In this document: positions 18,362-27,079 of the stretch, piece by piece
Numbering within the stretch: the first letter of the stretch is position 1
How the letters are laid out: every line of letters begins with the position of its first letter
Assembly (NCBI GenBank): GCA_938036835.1
Contig: CALHWB010000040.1
Coordinates: 39,068 to 103,067, forward strand
DNA: 64,000 nt
DNA from: an uncultured Propionibacterium sp.
GTDB lineage: Bacteria > Actinomycetota > Actinomycetes > Propionibacteriales > Propionibacteriaceae
Reading direction: 5' to 3'
Made by a program: the position numbers and the translations under genes
Notes under the pieces: generated by a model
The model's database searches: none
The model's input: only the letters and a program-made list of their open reading frames with translations
What the model was told of the DNA's origin: nothing

Positions 18362-18367
18362 AATATA
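18362..18367 (-). promoter_or_regulatory. Candidate -10 element for the riboswitch-terC transcript
   Basis: TATATT on the minus strand lies about 45 nt upstream of the aptamer and is the only AT-rich hexamer in this part of the uvrB-terC spacer. No convincing -35 at 17 nt was found. Tentative. Confidence 0.35.
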
Positions 18368-18445
18368 GCATCTGCCCATCGAACCCGGCAGCGGAACGTT
18401 GACAACCCCATGGCCGGCCATGACGGTGACCGGCGGTGGCCCCGC

Positions 18446-20533
18446 TCAGCCGTTGGCCGCCACCATCTGGCGAAGCTCCTTTTTCAGATCGGCTATCTCG
18501 TCACGCAATCGGGCCGCCAGCTCGAACTGCAATTCGCCGGCTGCCTGATGCATCTGGCTACTGAGTTCTTGGATGAGATCTGCCAGTTCGCTGGCGGGCA
18601 GGCTACCCGCAGCCAGCTCACGCGATCCCTCTGGCAGTGTCACCGCCATCCTGTGCCCCCCCTTGCCCTGGGCGGCAGGCACCCAGCGCTCGGTGTCTGC
18701 GTCCTCACGGGCCATCAGATCGGTGATGTCGGCAATTCTCTTGCGCAGCGGCTGAGGATCAATGCCTTTGGCTGTGTTGTATGCGATCTGTTTGGCACGC
18801 CGCCGGTTCGTCTCATCGATCGCGCTGGTCATGGAGGGCGTCATCTGGTCGGCGTACATGTGCACCTGGCCGGACACATTGCGGGCCGCACGTCCGATCG
18901 TCTGGATCAGCGAACGTTCAGAACGCAAGAACCCCTCCTTATCGGCGTCCAGAATGGCCACTAACGAGACCTCCGGCAGGTCGAGGCCTTCCCGCAAAAG
19001 ATTGATGCCGACCAGGACGTCGTACTCGCCCAGGCGTAACTCCCGCAGCAGTTCTACCCGCCGCAGGGTGTCCACTTCCGAATGCAGGTAGCGGGTCCGG
19101 ACGCCATGCTCCATCAGGTAGTCGGTCAGGTCTTCGGCCATCTTCTTGGTCAAGGTGGTCACCAGCACCCGTTCGGAGCGTTCCACACGCAACCGGATCT
19201 GGCCCATCAGATCGTCTATCTGACCGCGGGTCGGTTTGACGATTACTTCCGGATCCACCAATCCGGTAGGCCGGATTATCTGCTCCACGTGGCCTCGGCT
19301 GCGTTCGGTTTCATAGCTACCCGGAGTGGCCGAGGAATAGACGGTCTGCCCGATCCGCTCGGTGAACTCCGCAAAACGCAACGGTCGATTGTCCATTGCG
19401 CTGGGCAATCGAAAACCAAACTCGACCAGAGTTCGTTTGCGGCTCATATCGCCCTCATACATGCCGCCGATCTGAGGCACCGTGACGTGGGACTCGTCGA
19501 TTATCAGGACGAAATCCTCAGGGAAGTAGTCCAGCAGGCAGTTCGGTGGCGAACCGGGCCCGCGGCCATCGATATGCCTTGAGTAGTTCTCGATACCCGA
19601 GCAAGTACCGATCTGGCGCATCATCTCAATGTCATAGTTGGTGCGCATCTGCAACCGCTGAGCCTCCAGGAGCTTGCCCTGCGTCTCGAATTCCGCCAGT
19701 CGCTGTGCCAGTTCGAGCTCGATACCGCCGATCGCCCGCTCCATACGTTCCCGACCCGCCACATAGTGCGAAGCCGGAAACACGTACATCTCATCATCGG
19801 TGGTCAGCAGCTCCCCGGTGGTGGGATGCATCGTTGACAACGCGTCCACCTCGTCACCAAAGAACTCCACCCGCACCGCGTTGGCCTCGTACATGGGGAA
19901 GATCTCCAAGGTGTCACCCCGCACCCGGAAGGTCCCCCGAGTGCCGGCCAGATCGTTGCGGACGTACTGCATATCCACCAGTTTGCGCAATAGCTCGGCC
20001 CGCCCCCATTCCTGCCCAACCCGCAGCTTCAGCATCGAATCGACATACTCCTGCGGCGTGCCAAGACCGTAGATCGCCGACACGGTCGCCACCACAATGA
20101 CGTCCCGCCTAGTCAATAAGGAATTAGTGGTCGAATAGCGGAGTCTTTCCACCTCCTGGTTCAGGCTGGAATCCTTCTCGATATAGGTGTCGCTCTGCGG
20201 CACATAGGCTTCCGGCTGATAGTAATCGTAATAACTGACGAAGTACTCAACCGCATTCTCGGGGAAGAACTGGCGCAGTTCGGCGGCGTATTGGGCAGCC
20301 AAGGTCTTGTTCGGCTGCATGACCAGCATCGGCCGCTGCAAACGCTCGGCCAGCCAGGCGATGGTGGCGGTCTTGCCGGTACCGGTGGCACCCAGCAACA
20401 CCACGTCTTTCTCCCCCGCTCGGATTCGACGTTCAAGTTCATCGATGGCCGCCGGCTGATCGCCGGCCGGCTGGAACTCGGCGTGTACCTTGAACGGGGC
20501 CACGCGGCGGGTAATCTCTTCCATCGGACGCAT
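18446..20533 (-). CDS. uvrB: Excinuclease ABC subunit B
   Basis: UvrB is the helicase-like damage-verification subunit of nucleotide excision repair. The 695-aa product has Walker A (LLGATGTGKTATIAWL), the beta-hairpin region YYDYYQPEAYVPQSDTYIEK (around residue 95-115), the DESHV box and a C-terminal UVR domain (LQFELAARLRDEI) that contacts UvrC. The ATG at 20533 (MRPMEEITRR) fits family starts; an ATG at 20524 is the alternative. The frame remains open to 20746 but the extension is low-complexity and overlaps hemH. It is 257 nt upstream of terC on the same strand. Confidence 0.96.
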   Translation of the reverse strand: MRPMEEITRRVAPFKVHAEFQPAGDQPAAIDELERRIRAGEKDVVLLGATGTGKTATIAWLAERLQRPMLVMQPNKTLAAQYAAELRQFFPENAVEYFVSYYDYYQPEAYVPQSDTYIEKDSSLNQEVERLRYSTTNSLLTRRDVIVVATVSAIYGLGTPQEYVDSMLKLRVGQEWGRAELLRKLVDMQYVRNDLAGTRGTFRVRGDTLEIFPMYEANAVRVEFFGDEVDALSTMHPTTGELLTTDDEMYVFPASHYVAGRERMERAIGGIELELAQRLAEFETQGKLLEAQRLQMRTNYDIEMMRQIGTCSGIENYSRHIDGRGPGSPPNCLLDYFPEDFVLIIDESHVTVPQIGGMYEGDMSRKRTLVEFGFRLPSAMDNRPLRFAEFTERIGQTVYSSATPGSYETERSRGHVEQIIRPTGLVDPEVIVKPTRGQIDDLMGQIRLRVERSERVLVTTLTKKMAEDLTDYLMEHGVRTRYLHSEVDTLRRVELLRELRLGEYDVLVGINLLREGLDLPEVSLVAILDADKEGFLRSERSLIQTIGRAARNVSGQVHMYADQMTPSMTSAIDETNRRRAKQIAYNTAKGIDPQPLRKRIADITDLMAREDADTERWVPAAQGKGGHRMAVTLPEGSRELAAGSLPASELADLIQELSSQMHQAAGELQFELAARLRDEIADLKKELRQMVAANG

Positions 20534-20672
20534 GCCAGCAAGCCTAGGTGCCCAAGCCGACAATCCCACCCACCGGCTCGGTGGGCCGAATCCGAACGAA
20601 CCGAGCCCAAGGCATCGGGTACCTGTTCCCGCCCCGCCCGGTCTCAGCCTAGGACGCTGAAATGTAGTAGCC

Positions 20673-21833
20673 TCAGCGTTCGGACCGGCTACCCGCACGA
20701 CCTCCAGGCACCGGCCGTGGGCAGCAGCCGGGCGGGCACGGATCAAACCAGGGGTCGAGTCGTCCCGGTCGGGGATGCGAGGCCTGCCAGCCGCCGGCCA
20801 ATCGTTCGACGATCAGATCGACCAGGCCGGCGACGAACTCCTCGGCCACACCGGGGGTCGGCACCCGCCGAAATCCCAATCCCAGACGTTCCGCGGTTGC
20901 GGCGGCCTCAATATCCAGATCCCAGAGCACCTCCATGTGGTCGGAGATGAAACCTATCGGTACCACGATCACCGCCCGCCGGCCATGAGCCGGTAGTTCG
21001 GCTATCGCCTCGTTGATATCCGGGCCGAGCCAGGATTGGTGGGCTGGTCCCGACCGCGACTGGAAGACCAGCTGCCAGGAAGGCCGGCTCGTCCTACCCA
21101 CCAGATCGTGCGCTATCATGACCATCACCCGTCGGGCCACGGCCAGATGCTGGGCCACATAGGCTCCGCCGGGTTGCGTCCGGCAGGCACCCCAACCCGA
21201 GGAGTCGGCCTGGGACTGTGGTAGTGAGTGCCCGGTGAAGAGCACCTCAATGGCATCCGTGGTCAGTGTCGGATCCGCCGCCCGTAGCTCATCCAGGGCC
21301 ACGATCAGCCCCGAGGCGAACCCGGCAGCGAAGCCGGGCAGATCGGAATACTGGCGTAGCTTGTCGATCCGTACCCGCTTCCCGATGCCGGGCTCTGCCA
21401 GGGCGGCCGACAGGTCGTCCTGATACTGGCGGCAAGCCGAATAGGCCGAGTATGGGCTGGTGAGGACGGCCAGTACCGACCGATGACCGGCAGCAGCCAG
21501 TTCGCGTAGGACATCGGCCAGGAAGGGCGTCCAGTTGCGGTTGCCGCAGACCACCGGGAGCCGATGGCCGCGCTGAGCCAGTTCTATGGCCAACGCCTCG
21601 GCGAGCCGGCTGTTCTGCGAGTTGATGGGGCTGACGCCACCGAAGCGCTGGTAGTGCTCGGCCACCGCCGCCACCCGTTCCGGCGGTACCCCGCGTCCGC
21701 GAGTGACATTGCGCAGAAAGGGCAGCACATCCGCCGGACCCCGCGGACCGCCGAACCCAACCAGCAGGATCGCATCGGGCCGGCTGACCGGGTCGGCCGC
21801 AGCCGAAGACCCTGCGAGTGGAGACGAGAGCAT
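20673..21833 (-). CDS. hemH: Ferrochelatase (coproporphyrin type)
   Basis: Inserts Fe2+ into a porphyrin late in haem synthesis; actinobacterial members act on coproporphyrin III (CpfC). The 386-aa product has VGFGGPRGPADV at the N terminus, FGGVSPINSQN, the catalytic histidine in FTGHSLP and IVVPIGFISDHMEVLWDLD. A cysteine in YSAYSACRQY and the C-terminal CPPGCC cluster resemble the [2Fe-2S] ligands known in some actinobacterial ferrochelatases; this is inference. Start at ATG 21833, with the frame open to 21932. It diverges from hemE, so haem genes sit on both sides of one control region. Confidence 0.94.
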   Translation of the reverse strand: MLSSPLAGSSAAADPVSRPDAILLVGFGGPRGPADVLPFLRNVTRGRGVPPERVAAVAEHYQRFGGVSPINSQNSRLAEALAIELAQRGHRLPVVCGNRNWTPFLADVLRELAAAGHRSVLAVLTSPYSAYSACRQYQDDLSAALAEPGIGKRVRIDKLRQYSDLPGFAAGFASGLIVALDELRAADPTLTTDAIEVLFTGHSLPQSQADSSGWGACRTQPGGAYVAQHLAVARRVMVMIAHDLVGRTSRPSWQLVFQSRSGPAHQSWLGPDINEAIAELPAHGRRAVIVVPIGFISDHMEVLWDLDIEAAATAERLGLGFRRVPTPGVAEEFVAGLVDLIVERLAGGWQASHPRPGRLDPWFDPCPPGCCPRPVPGGRAGSRSER

Positions 21834-21945
21834 GCCCGCAAGCCTAATCCGGAACCCGCCATCGGGGGATGATCTCATGTCTAGTCGGTCATCGAGCAGA
21901 ATCCGCCGAGGCGGTCGCGTGGTCGAGGACATGATTGGCTTCGGC

Positions 21946-21951
21946 TATCAT
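21946..21951 (+). promoter_or_regulatory. Candidate -10 box of a leaderless hemE promoter
   Basis: TATCAT ends 7 nt before the GTG chosen as the hemE start, so transcription would begin at or next to the start codon, as in leaderless actinobacterial mRNAs. This also fits the lack of any Shine-Dalgarno sequence upstream. The -35 region is not clear (TCGAGG at 21923). Confidence 0.4.
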
Positions 21952-21958
21952 CGGCCGA

Positions 21959-23059
21959 GTGAGCGTCCCCCCACACCCGGCGCTGCCGGCCGGTCACCCG
22001 CTTCGCCGGGCGGGTACCGAGGAGTCGTTGCTGCTGCGCAACTACCGGGGCCAGCGCACGGTTCAACGGCCGATCTGGTTCATGCGCCAAGCCGGGCGTA
22101 GCTTACCCGAGTACCGCCGGCTGCGAGCCGGCAGCACCATGTTGGAGGCTTGCCTGGCCCCAGAGCTGGCGGCCGAGATCACCCTGCAACCGGTACACCG
22201 GCATCGGGTGGACGCTGCCATTTACTACTCCGACATCATGGTTCCGGTGCTGCTGGCCGGTGTCGAAGTGGATATCGTGCCCGGTACCGGACCGGTCATC
22301 GCCCATCCGATCCGTAGCCCGGCCGATGTGGCGGCCCTGCCCGAACTCGATCCGGCCGCTCTGGCGCCGATCAGCGCCGGGGTGACACTGGCCTGCGACG
22401 AGTTGGGCGGCACACCGCTGATCGGGTTTGCGGGTGGGCCGTTCACGGTGGCTTCCTACCTGGTAGAGGGCCGCTCATCGCGGACCTGGCGGCATACCCG
22501 CGCCCTGATCAACGACGATCCCGATAGCTGGCATCGACTCGCGGGCTGGGTAGCCCGCATCGGGGTGGCTTTTCTGCGCGCCCAGATATTGGCCGGGGCC
22601 AGCGCCATCCAACTGTTCGACTCCTGGATCGGTGCCCTGCCGGCCGCCGAGTACACCGCCAGCATCCAACCGCATTCGGCCTGGTTGCTGGGGCAGCTGG
22701 CCGAGTTGGGTATTCCCCGGGTCCATTTCGGTGCCCGAACCGGTCATCTGCTTCCCGAGCTAGCATCGGTCGGTGCCGATGTGCTGGGCATCGGCACCGA
22801 CATCGACCTTATCCGGGCGCGCAAAGTGCTCGGCCCGGATGTTCCGCTCCAGGGCAATATCGATCCCGAACTGCTCACCGCGCAATGGCCGGTGTTGAGC
22901 GCCCATGTCTACCAAGTGGTCTCGGCTGGCCGCGGCAGTTCCGGGCATGTGGTCAACCTCGGACATGGGGTACCCAAGGATACCGACCCAGATGTGCTGA
23001 CCCGGATCGTGGAACTGGTGCACTCGCTGGGAGACGACGCCGACGAAGGAGAACGGTAG
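21959..23059 (+). CDS. hemE: Uroporphyrinogen decarboxylase
   Basis: Decarboxylates uroporphyrinogen III to coproporphyrinogen III. The 366-aa product has the signature PIWFMRQAGRSLPEYR near residue 38, the catalytic aspartate segment YYSDIMVPV, FAGGPFTVASYLVEG and the C-terminal NLGHGVPKDTDP. The GTG at 21959 fits family length; a TTG at 21935 would add eight residues. No ribosome-binding site is visible and the GTG may be leaderless. It heads the hemE-radical SAM-hemY operon; the next gene begins 1 nt after its stop. Confidence 0.95.
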   Translation: MSVPPHPALPAGHPLRRAGTEESLLLRNYRGQRTVQRPIWFMRQAGRSLPEYRRLRAGSTMLEACLAPELAAEITLQPVHRHRVDAAIYYSDIMVPVLLAGVEVDIVPGTGPVIAHPIRSPADVAALPELDPAALAPISAGVTLACDELGGTPLIGFAGGPFTVASYLVEGRSSRTWRHTRALINDDPDSWHRLAGWVARIGVAFLRAQILAGASAIQLFDSWIGALPAAEYTASIQPHSAWLLGQLAELGIPRVHFGARTGHLLPELASVGADVLGIGTDIDLIRARKVLGPDVPLQGNIDPELLTAQWPVLSAHVYQVVSAGRGSSGHVVNLGHGVPKDTDPDVLTRIVELVHSLGDDADEGER

Positions 23060-23060
23060 G

Positions 23061-24179
23061 ATGACGGCACATCCCGGGCGTATCGGCTCTGTCAAGCCGG
23101 TCAATTGGGCCTATGACCGGGCCCCAATGATCATCTACTGGGAACTGACGAATGCCTGTGGACTGGCCTGCAAGCACTGCCGGGCAACCGCGATGCCCGA
23201 TCCCGCCCCGGGCGAGCTGGGCACCGCGGAATGCTTGCAGGTGCTGGATCGGGTCACCGATTTCGGTGATCCCCTACCCCACATCGTGATGACCGGCGGC
23301 GATCCGCTGCGCCGGCCGGATCTGGCCGAGTTGGTGTTAGCTGCCCGGGAACGCGGCATCGGGGTCTCGCTGGCGCCGGCGGTGACGCCGTTGCTCGACG
23401 CGGCACGCCTGCTGCGGCTATGCGAGATTGGCATCGATGCCATCTCGCTGTCCCTGGATGCCTCGAATGCCTCCGCCCATGACGCGCTCCGGCAGGTACC
23501 GGGCACCTTTCAGGCAACCCTACGGGCTCTGGACGATGCTGCCGAGGCCGGCCTACCGGTCCAGGTGAACACCTTGGTCAGCGGCGACAATGCGGATGAC
23601 CTGCCGGCACTGTACGAACTGCTGACCCGGCACACCCTCATGCAGTGGTCGCTGTTCTTCCTGATCGCGGTCGGCCGCGGCGCTCAACTCACCGAACTCG
23701 AACCGGGCCAGGCCGAGCGGCTGCTGCGATATTGGGGGGACAGATCCCAGCAAGCACCATTCCGGATCAAGACCACCGAGGCGATGCAGTACCGAAGGAT
23801 CGTCGCGCAGCGCCTGCTCGGCCAGGGACGCACCCGGGCCGAGATCGAAAATAGTCCGGCCGCTCGAGGCTTCGGCATCCGCGATGGCAATGGGGTGGTG
23901 TTCATCTCGAACCAGGGCACGGTCACGCCATCCGGTTTCCTGCCCGTCAAGGTCGGTTCGGTGCGCCAGAGCAGCCTGGTCGAAATCTACCGGGACGCCC
24001 CCTTGATGCAACGGCTCCGCAGACCGGAGGAGTTCCTCGGCCGGTGCGGACGGTGCGAGTTCAACCGATGGTGCGGAGGATCCCGTGCCCGGGCCTGGGC
24101 CCGCACCGGCAACCCACTGGAAACCGATCCGATGTGCCCCTACCGTCCGGGACGCCATTCGGCAGCGATGCAGCAATGA
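23061..24179 (+). CDS. Radical SAM/SPASM protein of the haem operon (AhbD/NirJ-like)
   Basis: The 372-aa product has a radical SAM domain with the [4Fe-4S] motif CGLACKHC near residue 34 followed by RATAMPDPAPGELGTAE, a TGGDPLRRPDL motif, and a C-terminal SPASM region with cysteines in CGRCEFNRWCGG and DPMCPY. It resembles the family that includes AhbD and NirJ, which remove propionate side chains or modify tetrapyrroles. It lies between hemE (1-nt gap) and hemY (4-nt overlap). I infer a role in the last decarboxylation from Fe-coproporphyrin to haem or in haem modification; the exact reaction is not proved by sequence. Confidence 0.85.
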   Translation: MTAHPGRIGSVKPVNWAYDRAPMIIYWELTNACGLACKHCRATAMPDPAPGELGTAECLQVLDRVTDFGDPLPHIVMTGGDPLRRPDLAELVLAARERGIGVSLAPAVTPLLDAARLLRLCEIGIDAISLSLDASNASAHDALRQVPGTFQATLRALDDAAEAGLPVQVNTLVSGDNADDLPALYELLTRHTLMQWSLFFLIAVGRGAQLTELEPGQAERLLRYWGDRSQQAPFRIKTTEAMQYRRIVAQRLLGQGRTRAEIENSPAARGFGIRDGNGVVFISNQGTVTPSGFLPVKVGSVRQSSLVEIYRDAPLMQRLRRPEEFLGRCGRCEFNRWCGGSRARAWARTGNPLETDPMCPYRPGRHSAAMQQ

Positions 24180-25624
24180 CAACGCCGTCGCCTGCCCATC
24201 CCGACCGTCGGCTGCTGGTGATCGGTGGCGGCATAACCGGGCTGGCCGCGGCGTACCAGGGCAGTTGCAGCGGGGCACGGGTCTGCCTGATCGAGGCGGA
24301 CGATCGCCTGGGCGGCAAGATACGCACCGACACCACCACCGACGGGCTGATCATCGAACACGGCCCGGATAGCTTCGTCACCTATCGTCCGGGTGCCAGC
24401 GAACTGATCGAGGAACTTGGGCTCACCGGCCGATTGATCGGTACCCGAGGCCAGCGAAAGGTCTTCATGCACTCCCGGGGCAGATTGCTGCCGATGCCCG
24501 ATGGCATGGGGCAGGTCTTGCCCACCAGACTCGGACCGTTCATCACCACCAGGACGCTGGGGTGGCCGGACAAGCTGCGCGCCGCGGCGGATCTGGTGCT
24601 GCCCCGTCAGCTCCGGGACGGAACCGATGTCTCCATCGGCGATTTCCTGACCCGCCGGCTAGGACCCGGCATAGTGCAACGCTTCGCCGAGCCACTGGTG
24701 GGTGGCATCTATGGGGCTTCGGTGCACGATTTGAGTCTGGACGCGGTGCTGCCCGGGCTGCGAGCCAACGAACTCGAACATCGTTCCCTGCTGGTGGCCT
24801 CCCTCGCCGCCGGGCGCCGCGCCCGACGCTCGGCGGCCGGCCGGGGAGGCTCGGTATTCAATTCCCTCCGGGGCGGTATGGGTGAACTCGTGGCGACCTG
24901 CCAGGCAGCGCTGGAGGCCGCCGGCACCGATCTGCGTATCGGGCTGCGAGTCACCGGGCTACGGGCCGCCGCAGATGGTGCAACGCTGGCACAGCTATCC
25001 GACGGCAACCAACTCATCTCGGATGCGGTGGTGCTGGCCTGTGGCCCGGCCGCGGCAGCCGGCCTCCTGGCCAGCCATGCCCCGGCCGCGGCTGAAGCCC
25101 TGACGGTGATTCCCCTGGCTTCCACCGCGGTATTCACCCTGGTCTGGTCCGTGCAGGATTTCGCCATGCCCCCTACCCAGCACGGCTGGCTGGAGGCCGA
25201 CCCGGCACCGATCGGCGGAGTAACGATCAGCTCGGCGAAATGGACCGGACGAGCCCCCGAGCACTTGGTATTGGTTAGGGCTTTCGTCCCGGACAGGGTA
25301 CGCGGCGGCACGACAGATGATCCGGACACCGAGCTGGCCAAGGTGCTAGCCCACCTACAGCCTCTACTTGGTGCGAGCCGGCCCCCGCAACGCACCTTCA
25401 CCACCCACTGGCAGGGCGTCATGCCGAAGTACACCGTCGGGCACCTGACCCGGGCGGCGGCGGTTGAACGAGAACTCGCCCGCTGCCAGCCGACCTGGCA
25501 GGTGGCCGGCTCGGCGCTGCATGGTGTCGGACTGCCTGATTGTATCGCCGACGGCCGGCGGGCCGCGCTGGCAGCCCTGGACGCCGTGCAGCCGACGACC
25601 GGCAGCGTTCAATCGGCGAGTTGA
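24176..25624 (+). CDS. hemY: Coproporphyrinogen III oxidase / protoporphyrinogen oxidase (HemY/CgoX)
   Basis: FAD-dependent oxidase that aromatises the porphyrinogen macrocycle; in Actinobacteria the substrate is normally coproporphyrinogen III (CgoX). The 482-aa product has the N-terminal FAD motif VIGGGITGLAAAY, EADDRLGGKIRT and EHGPDSFVT, and a C-terminal GVGLPDCIADGRRAA that completes the FAD site. The ATG at 24176 overlaps the stop of the radical SAM gene (ATGA); the frame is open upstream to 24044 inside that gene. Its last 16 nt overlap the convergent coaE. Confidence 0.94.
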   Translation: MTTPSPAHPDRRLLVIGGGITGLAAAYQGSCSGARVCLIEADDRLGGKIRTDTTTDGLIIEHGPDSFVTYRPGASELIEELGLTGRLIGTRGQRKVFMHSRGRLLPMPDGMGQVLPTRLGPFITTRTLGWPDKLRAAADLVLPRQLRDGTDVSIGDFLTRRLGPGIVQRFAEPLVGGIYGASVHDLSLDAVLPGLRANELEHRSLLVASLAAGRRARRSAAGRGGSVFNSLRGGMGELVATCQAALEAAGTDLRIGLRVTGLRAAADGATLAQLSDGNQLISDAVVLACGPAAAAGLLASHAPAAAEALTVIPLASTAVFTLVWSVQDFAMPPTQHGWLEADPAPIGGVTISSAKWTGRAPEHLVLVRAFVPDRVRGGTTDDPDTELAKVLAHLQPLLGASRPPQRTFTTHWQGVMPKYTVGHLTRAAAVERELARCQPTWQVAGSALHGVGLPDCIADGRRAALAALDAVQPTTGSVQSAS

Positions 25625-26220
25625 TCTGGCCCACCGAGGGCCGCCCAGACAGCCATAACCTGCCTGCCCAGGCGATCGGGTGAGCCAGAGTTGTCGATCA
25701 CCCAGTCAGCCACCGCCAACCGCTCCGCCCGGGAGGCCTGCGCCCGCACTCGGTCGCGGGCCTGCCGTTCGGTAAGCCCGTTGCGAGCCATCAGCCGGGC
25801 CAGCTGAAGCTCTTCGGGCAAATCGACCACGATGATACGGTCGAACTCCCGGACGAGCCCGGTTTCGACCAGTAGCGGGATGACCGCGATGACCACCGAA
25901 CCGGCGGGGGCCGAGTCGGACAGTTCGGCGCGTCGGGCCAGCACGGCCGGGTGCACGATGGCGTTGAGGTCCTGGCGGGCCTGCTCATCGGCGTAGATGA
26001 TGGCTGCGAGCGCGGCCCGGTCGAGGCTGCCATCGGCACCGATCACCTGCGGACCGAACCGAGCCCGGATCGCTGCCAGCCCCGCGGTACCGGGCGCCAC
26101 CACCTCGCGGGCTAACACATCGGAATCCACAATTCGGGCGCCCAGGTCGGCGAACAATCCGGCCACAACGCTTTTGCCGCTGGCTATCCCCCCGGTGAGA
26201 GCCGTCTTCGCGGTACTCAT
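25609..26220 (-). CDS. coaE: Dephospho-CoA kinase
   Basis: Catalyses the last step of coenzyme A synthesis, phosphorylation of the 3'-OH of dephospho-CoA. The 203-aa protein has the P-loop LTGGIASGKSVVAGLFADLG-type start (residues 8-18), DSDVLAREVVAPG, the HPAVLARR lid-region motif and VVIAVIPLLVETGL. Length is that of the simple enzyme, without the DUF/GrpB-like C-terminal extension found in mycobacteria. It ends inside the 3' end of hemY on the other strand, and lies downstream of rpsA, as is common in actinobacteria. Confidence 0.95.
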   Translation of the reverse strand: MSTAKTALTGGIASGKSVVAGLFADLGARIVDSDVLAREVVAPGTAGLAAIRARFGPQVIGADGSLDRAALAAIIYADEQARQDLNAIVHPAVLARRAELSDSAPAGSVVIAVIPLLVETGLVREFDRIIVVDLPEELQLARLMARNGLTERQARDRVRAQASRAERLAVADWVIDNSGSPDRLGRQVMAVWAALGGPDQLAD

Positions 26221-26311
26221 CCGAACTGCCCGCCAACCGGTTTATAGGCCGCCGGCCCGAGTCGAGCAGTCGCCGAGGCGATCCGAACCGAATTGCCCGG
26301 CAGGTCGCCGC

Positions 26312-27079
26312 TCAGCATGCGAAGGCCGCATCGATCGCCAGGCCGAGTGCCACCTCGTGGACCGCGACCCCGAAACCCCGCGCATCGTATGAATCCCCGG
26401 ACAGCGAATCGGCGGTGAACAGCAACTGGGCGAAGCCGACTCCGCGGAACTGGCAGCATGCGGACAACGCGGCGCACTCCATCTCGACCACCGTGCAGCC
26501 CTGGGACCGTCGGCGGGCGATCATGGCCGGGGTCTCCCGGAAGAACCCATCGGTGGTCCAGGTGTCGGCCTCCGTCACCGGTAGCCCGCGGTTCGCCACG
26601 GCCTGCCGGCAATGACGGCGCAGTTCGGGATCGGTCTGCGCCCACTCGCCCGGCGGCAGGTAGTGGTAGCTGGTGCCCTCGGCCCGCAGCGCCCGCACGG
26701 GCAGGATGAAATGCCCCTCCACCAGGTCGGTCAAAGCCCCACAGGATCCCACCGCGATCAGCTTGACGACGCCCCGGCGGATGAGATGCTCGGCCAGCAT
26801 CACCGCCGCCGCCGCGCCCACGGGGGTCTCAACCAGTGCGATGCGCCGATCGCCGCGGCGCAGCCCATACACCGGATAGCTGACCGTGATCATGTCGACC
26901 ATGTCGATCTCGGCTCCACGTTCCAGCCGGGCGCGCTCGGCGACCTTCGTACCCAAGAAGGCCAAGACCGCCGCCGCCGGCAACGGCCCGGCCGCTTCAC
27001 GGCCACGCAGCGACTGCGAGATGAAGTCCTGCGCATCATCGTCATGATCCAGGATCGGCCACCCACCATCGATCAGCAT
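26312..27079 (-). CDS. Nucleoside phosphorylase family protein (uridine phosphorylase-like)
   Basis: The 255-aa product belongs to the PNP/UDP phosphorylase fold: it has SYPVYGLRRGDRRIALVETPVGAAAAV (in two parts), the phosphate/ribose region LIAVGSCGALTDLVEG and the signature VVEMECAALSACC near residue 195, where the glutamates bind ribose. It probably cleaves a nucleoside with phosphate; uridine is a guess from the overall pattern. The ATG at 27079 has an excellent GGAGG 6 nt upstream; an ATG at 27118 lacks this. It separates rpsA from coaE, which are often adjacent in relatives. Confidence 0.85.
   Translation of the reverse strand: MLIDGGWPILDHDDDAQDFISQSLRGREAAGPLPAAAVLAFLGTKVAERARLERGAEIDMVDMITVSYPVYGLRRGDRRIALVETPVGAAAAVMLAEHLIRRGVVKLIAVGSCGALTDLVEGHFILPVRALRAEGTSYHYLPPGEWAQTDPELRRHCRQAVANRGLPVTEADTWTTDGFFRETPAMIARRRSQGCTVVEMECAALSACCQFRGVGFAQLLFTADSLSGDSYDARGFGVAVHEVALGLAIDAAFAC

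Noticed and set aside
18240..18411. A protein-coding extension upstream of terC
   Set aside because: Frames through this stretch overlap the riboswitch, whose pairing explains the sequence better.
20534..20672. A LexA/SOS box upstream of uvrB
   Set aside because: CGAACGAACC-like words are present, but none has the CGAAC-N4-GTTCG symmetry.
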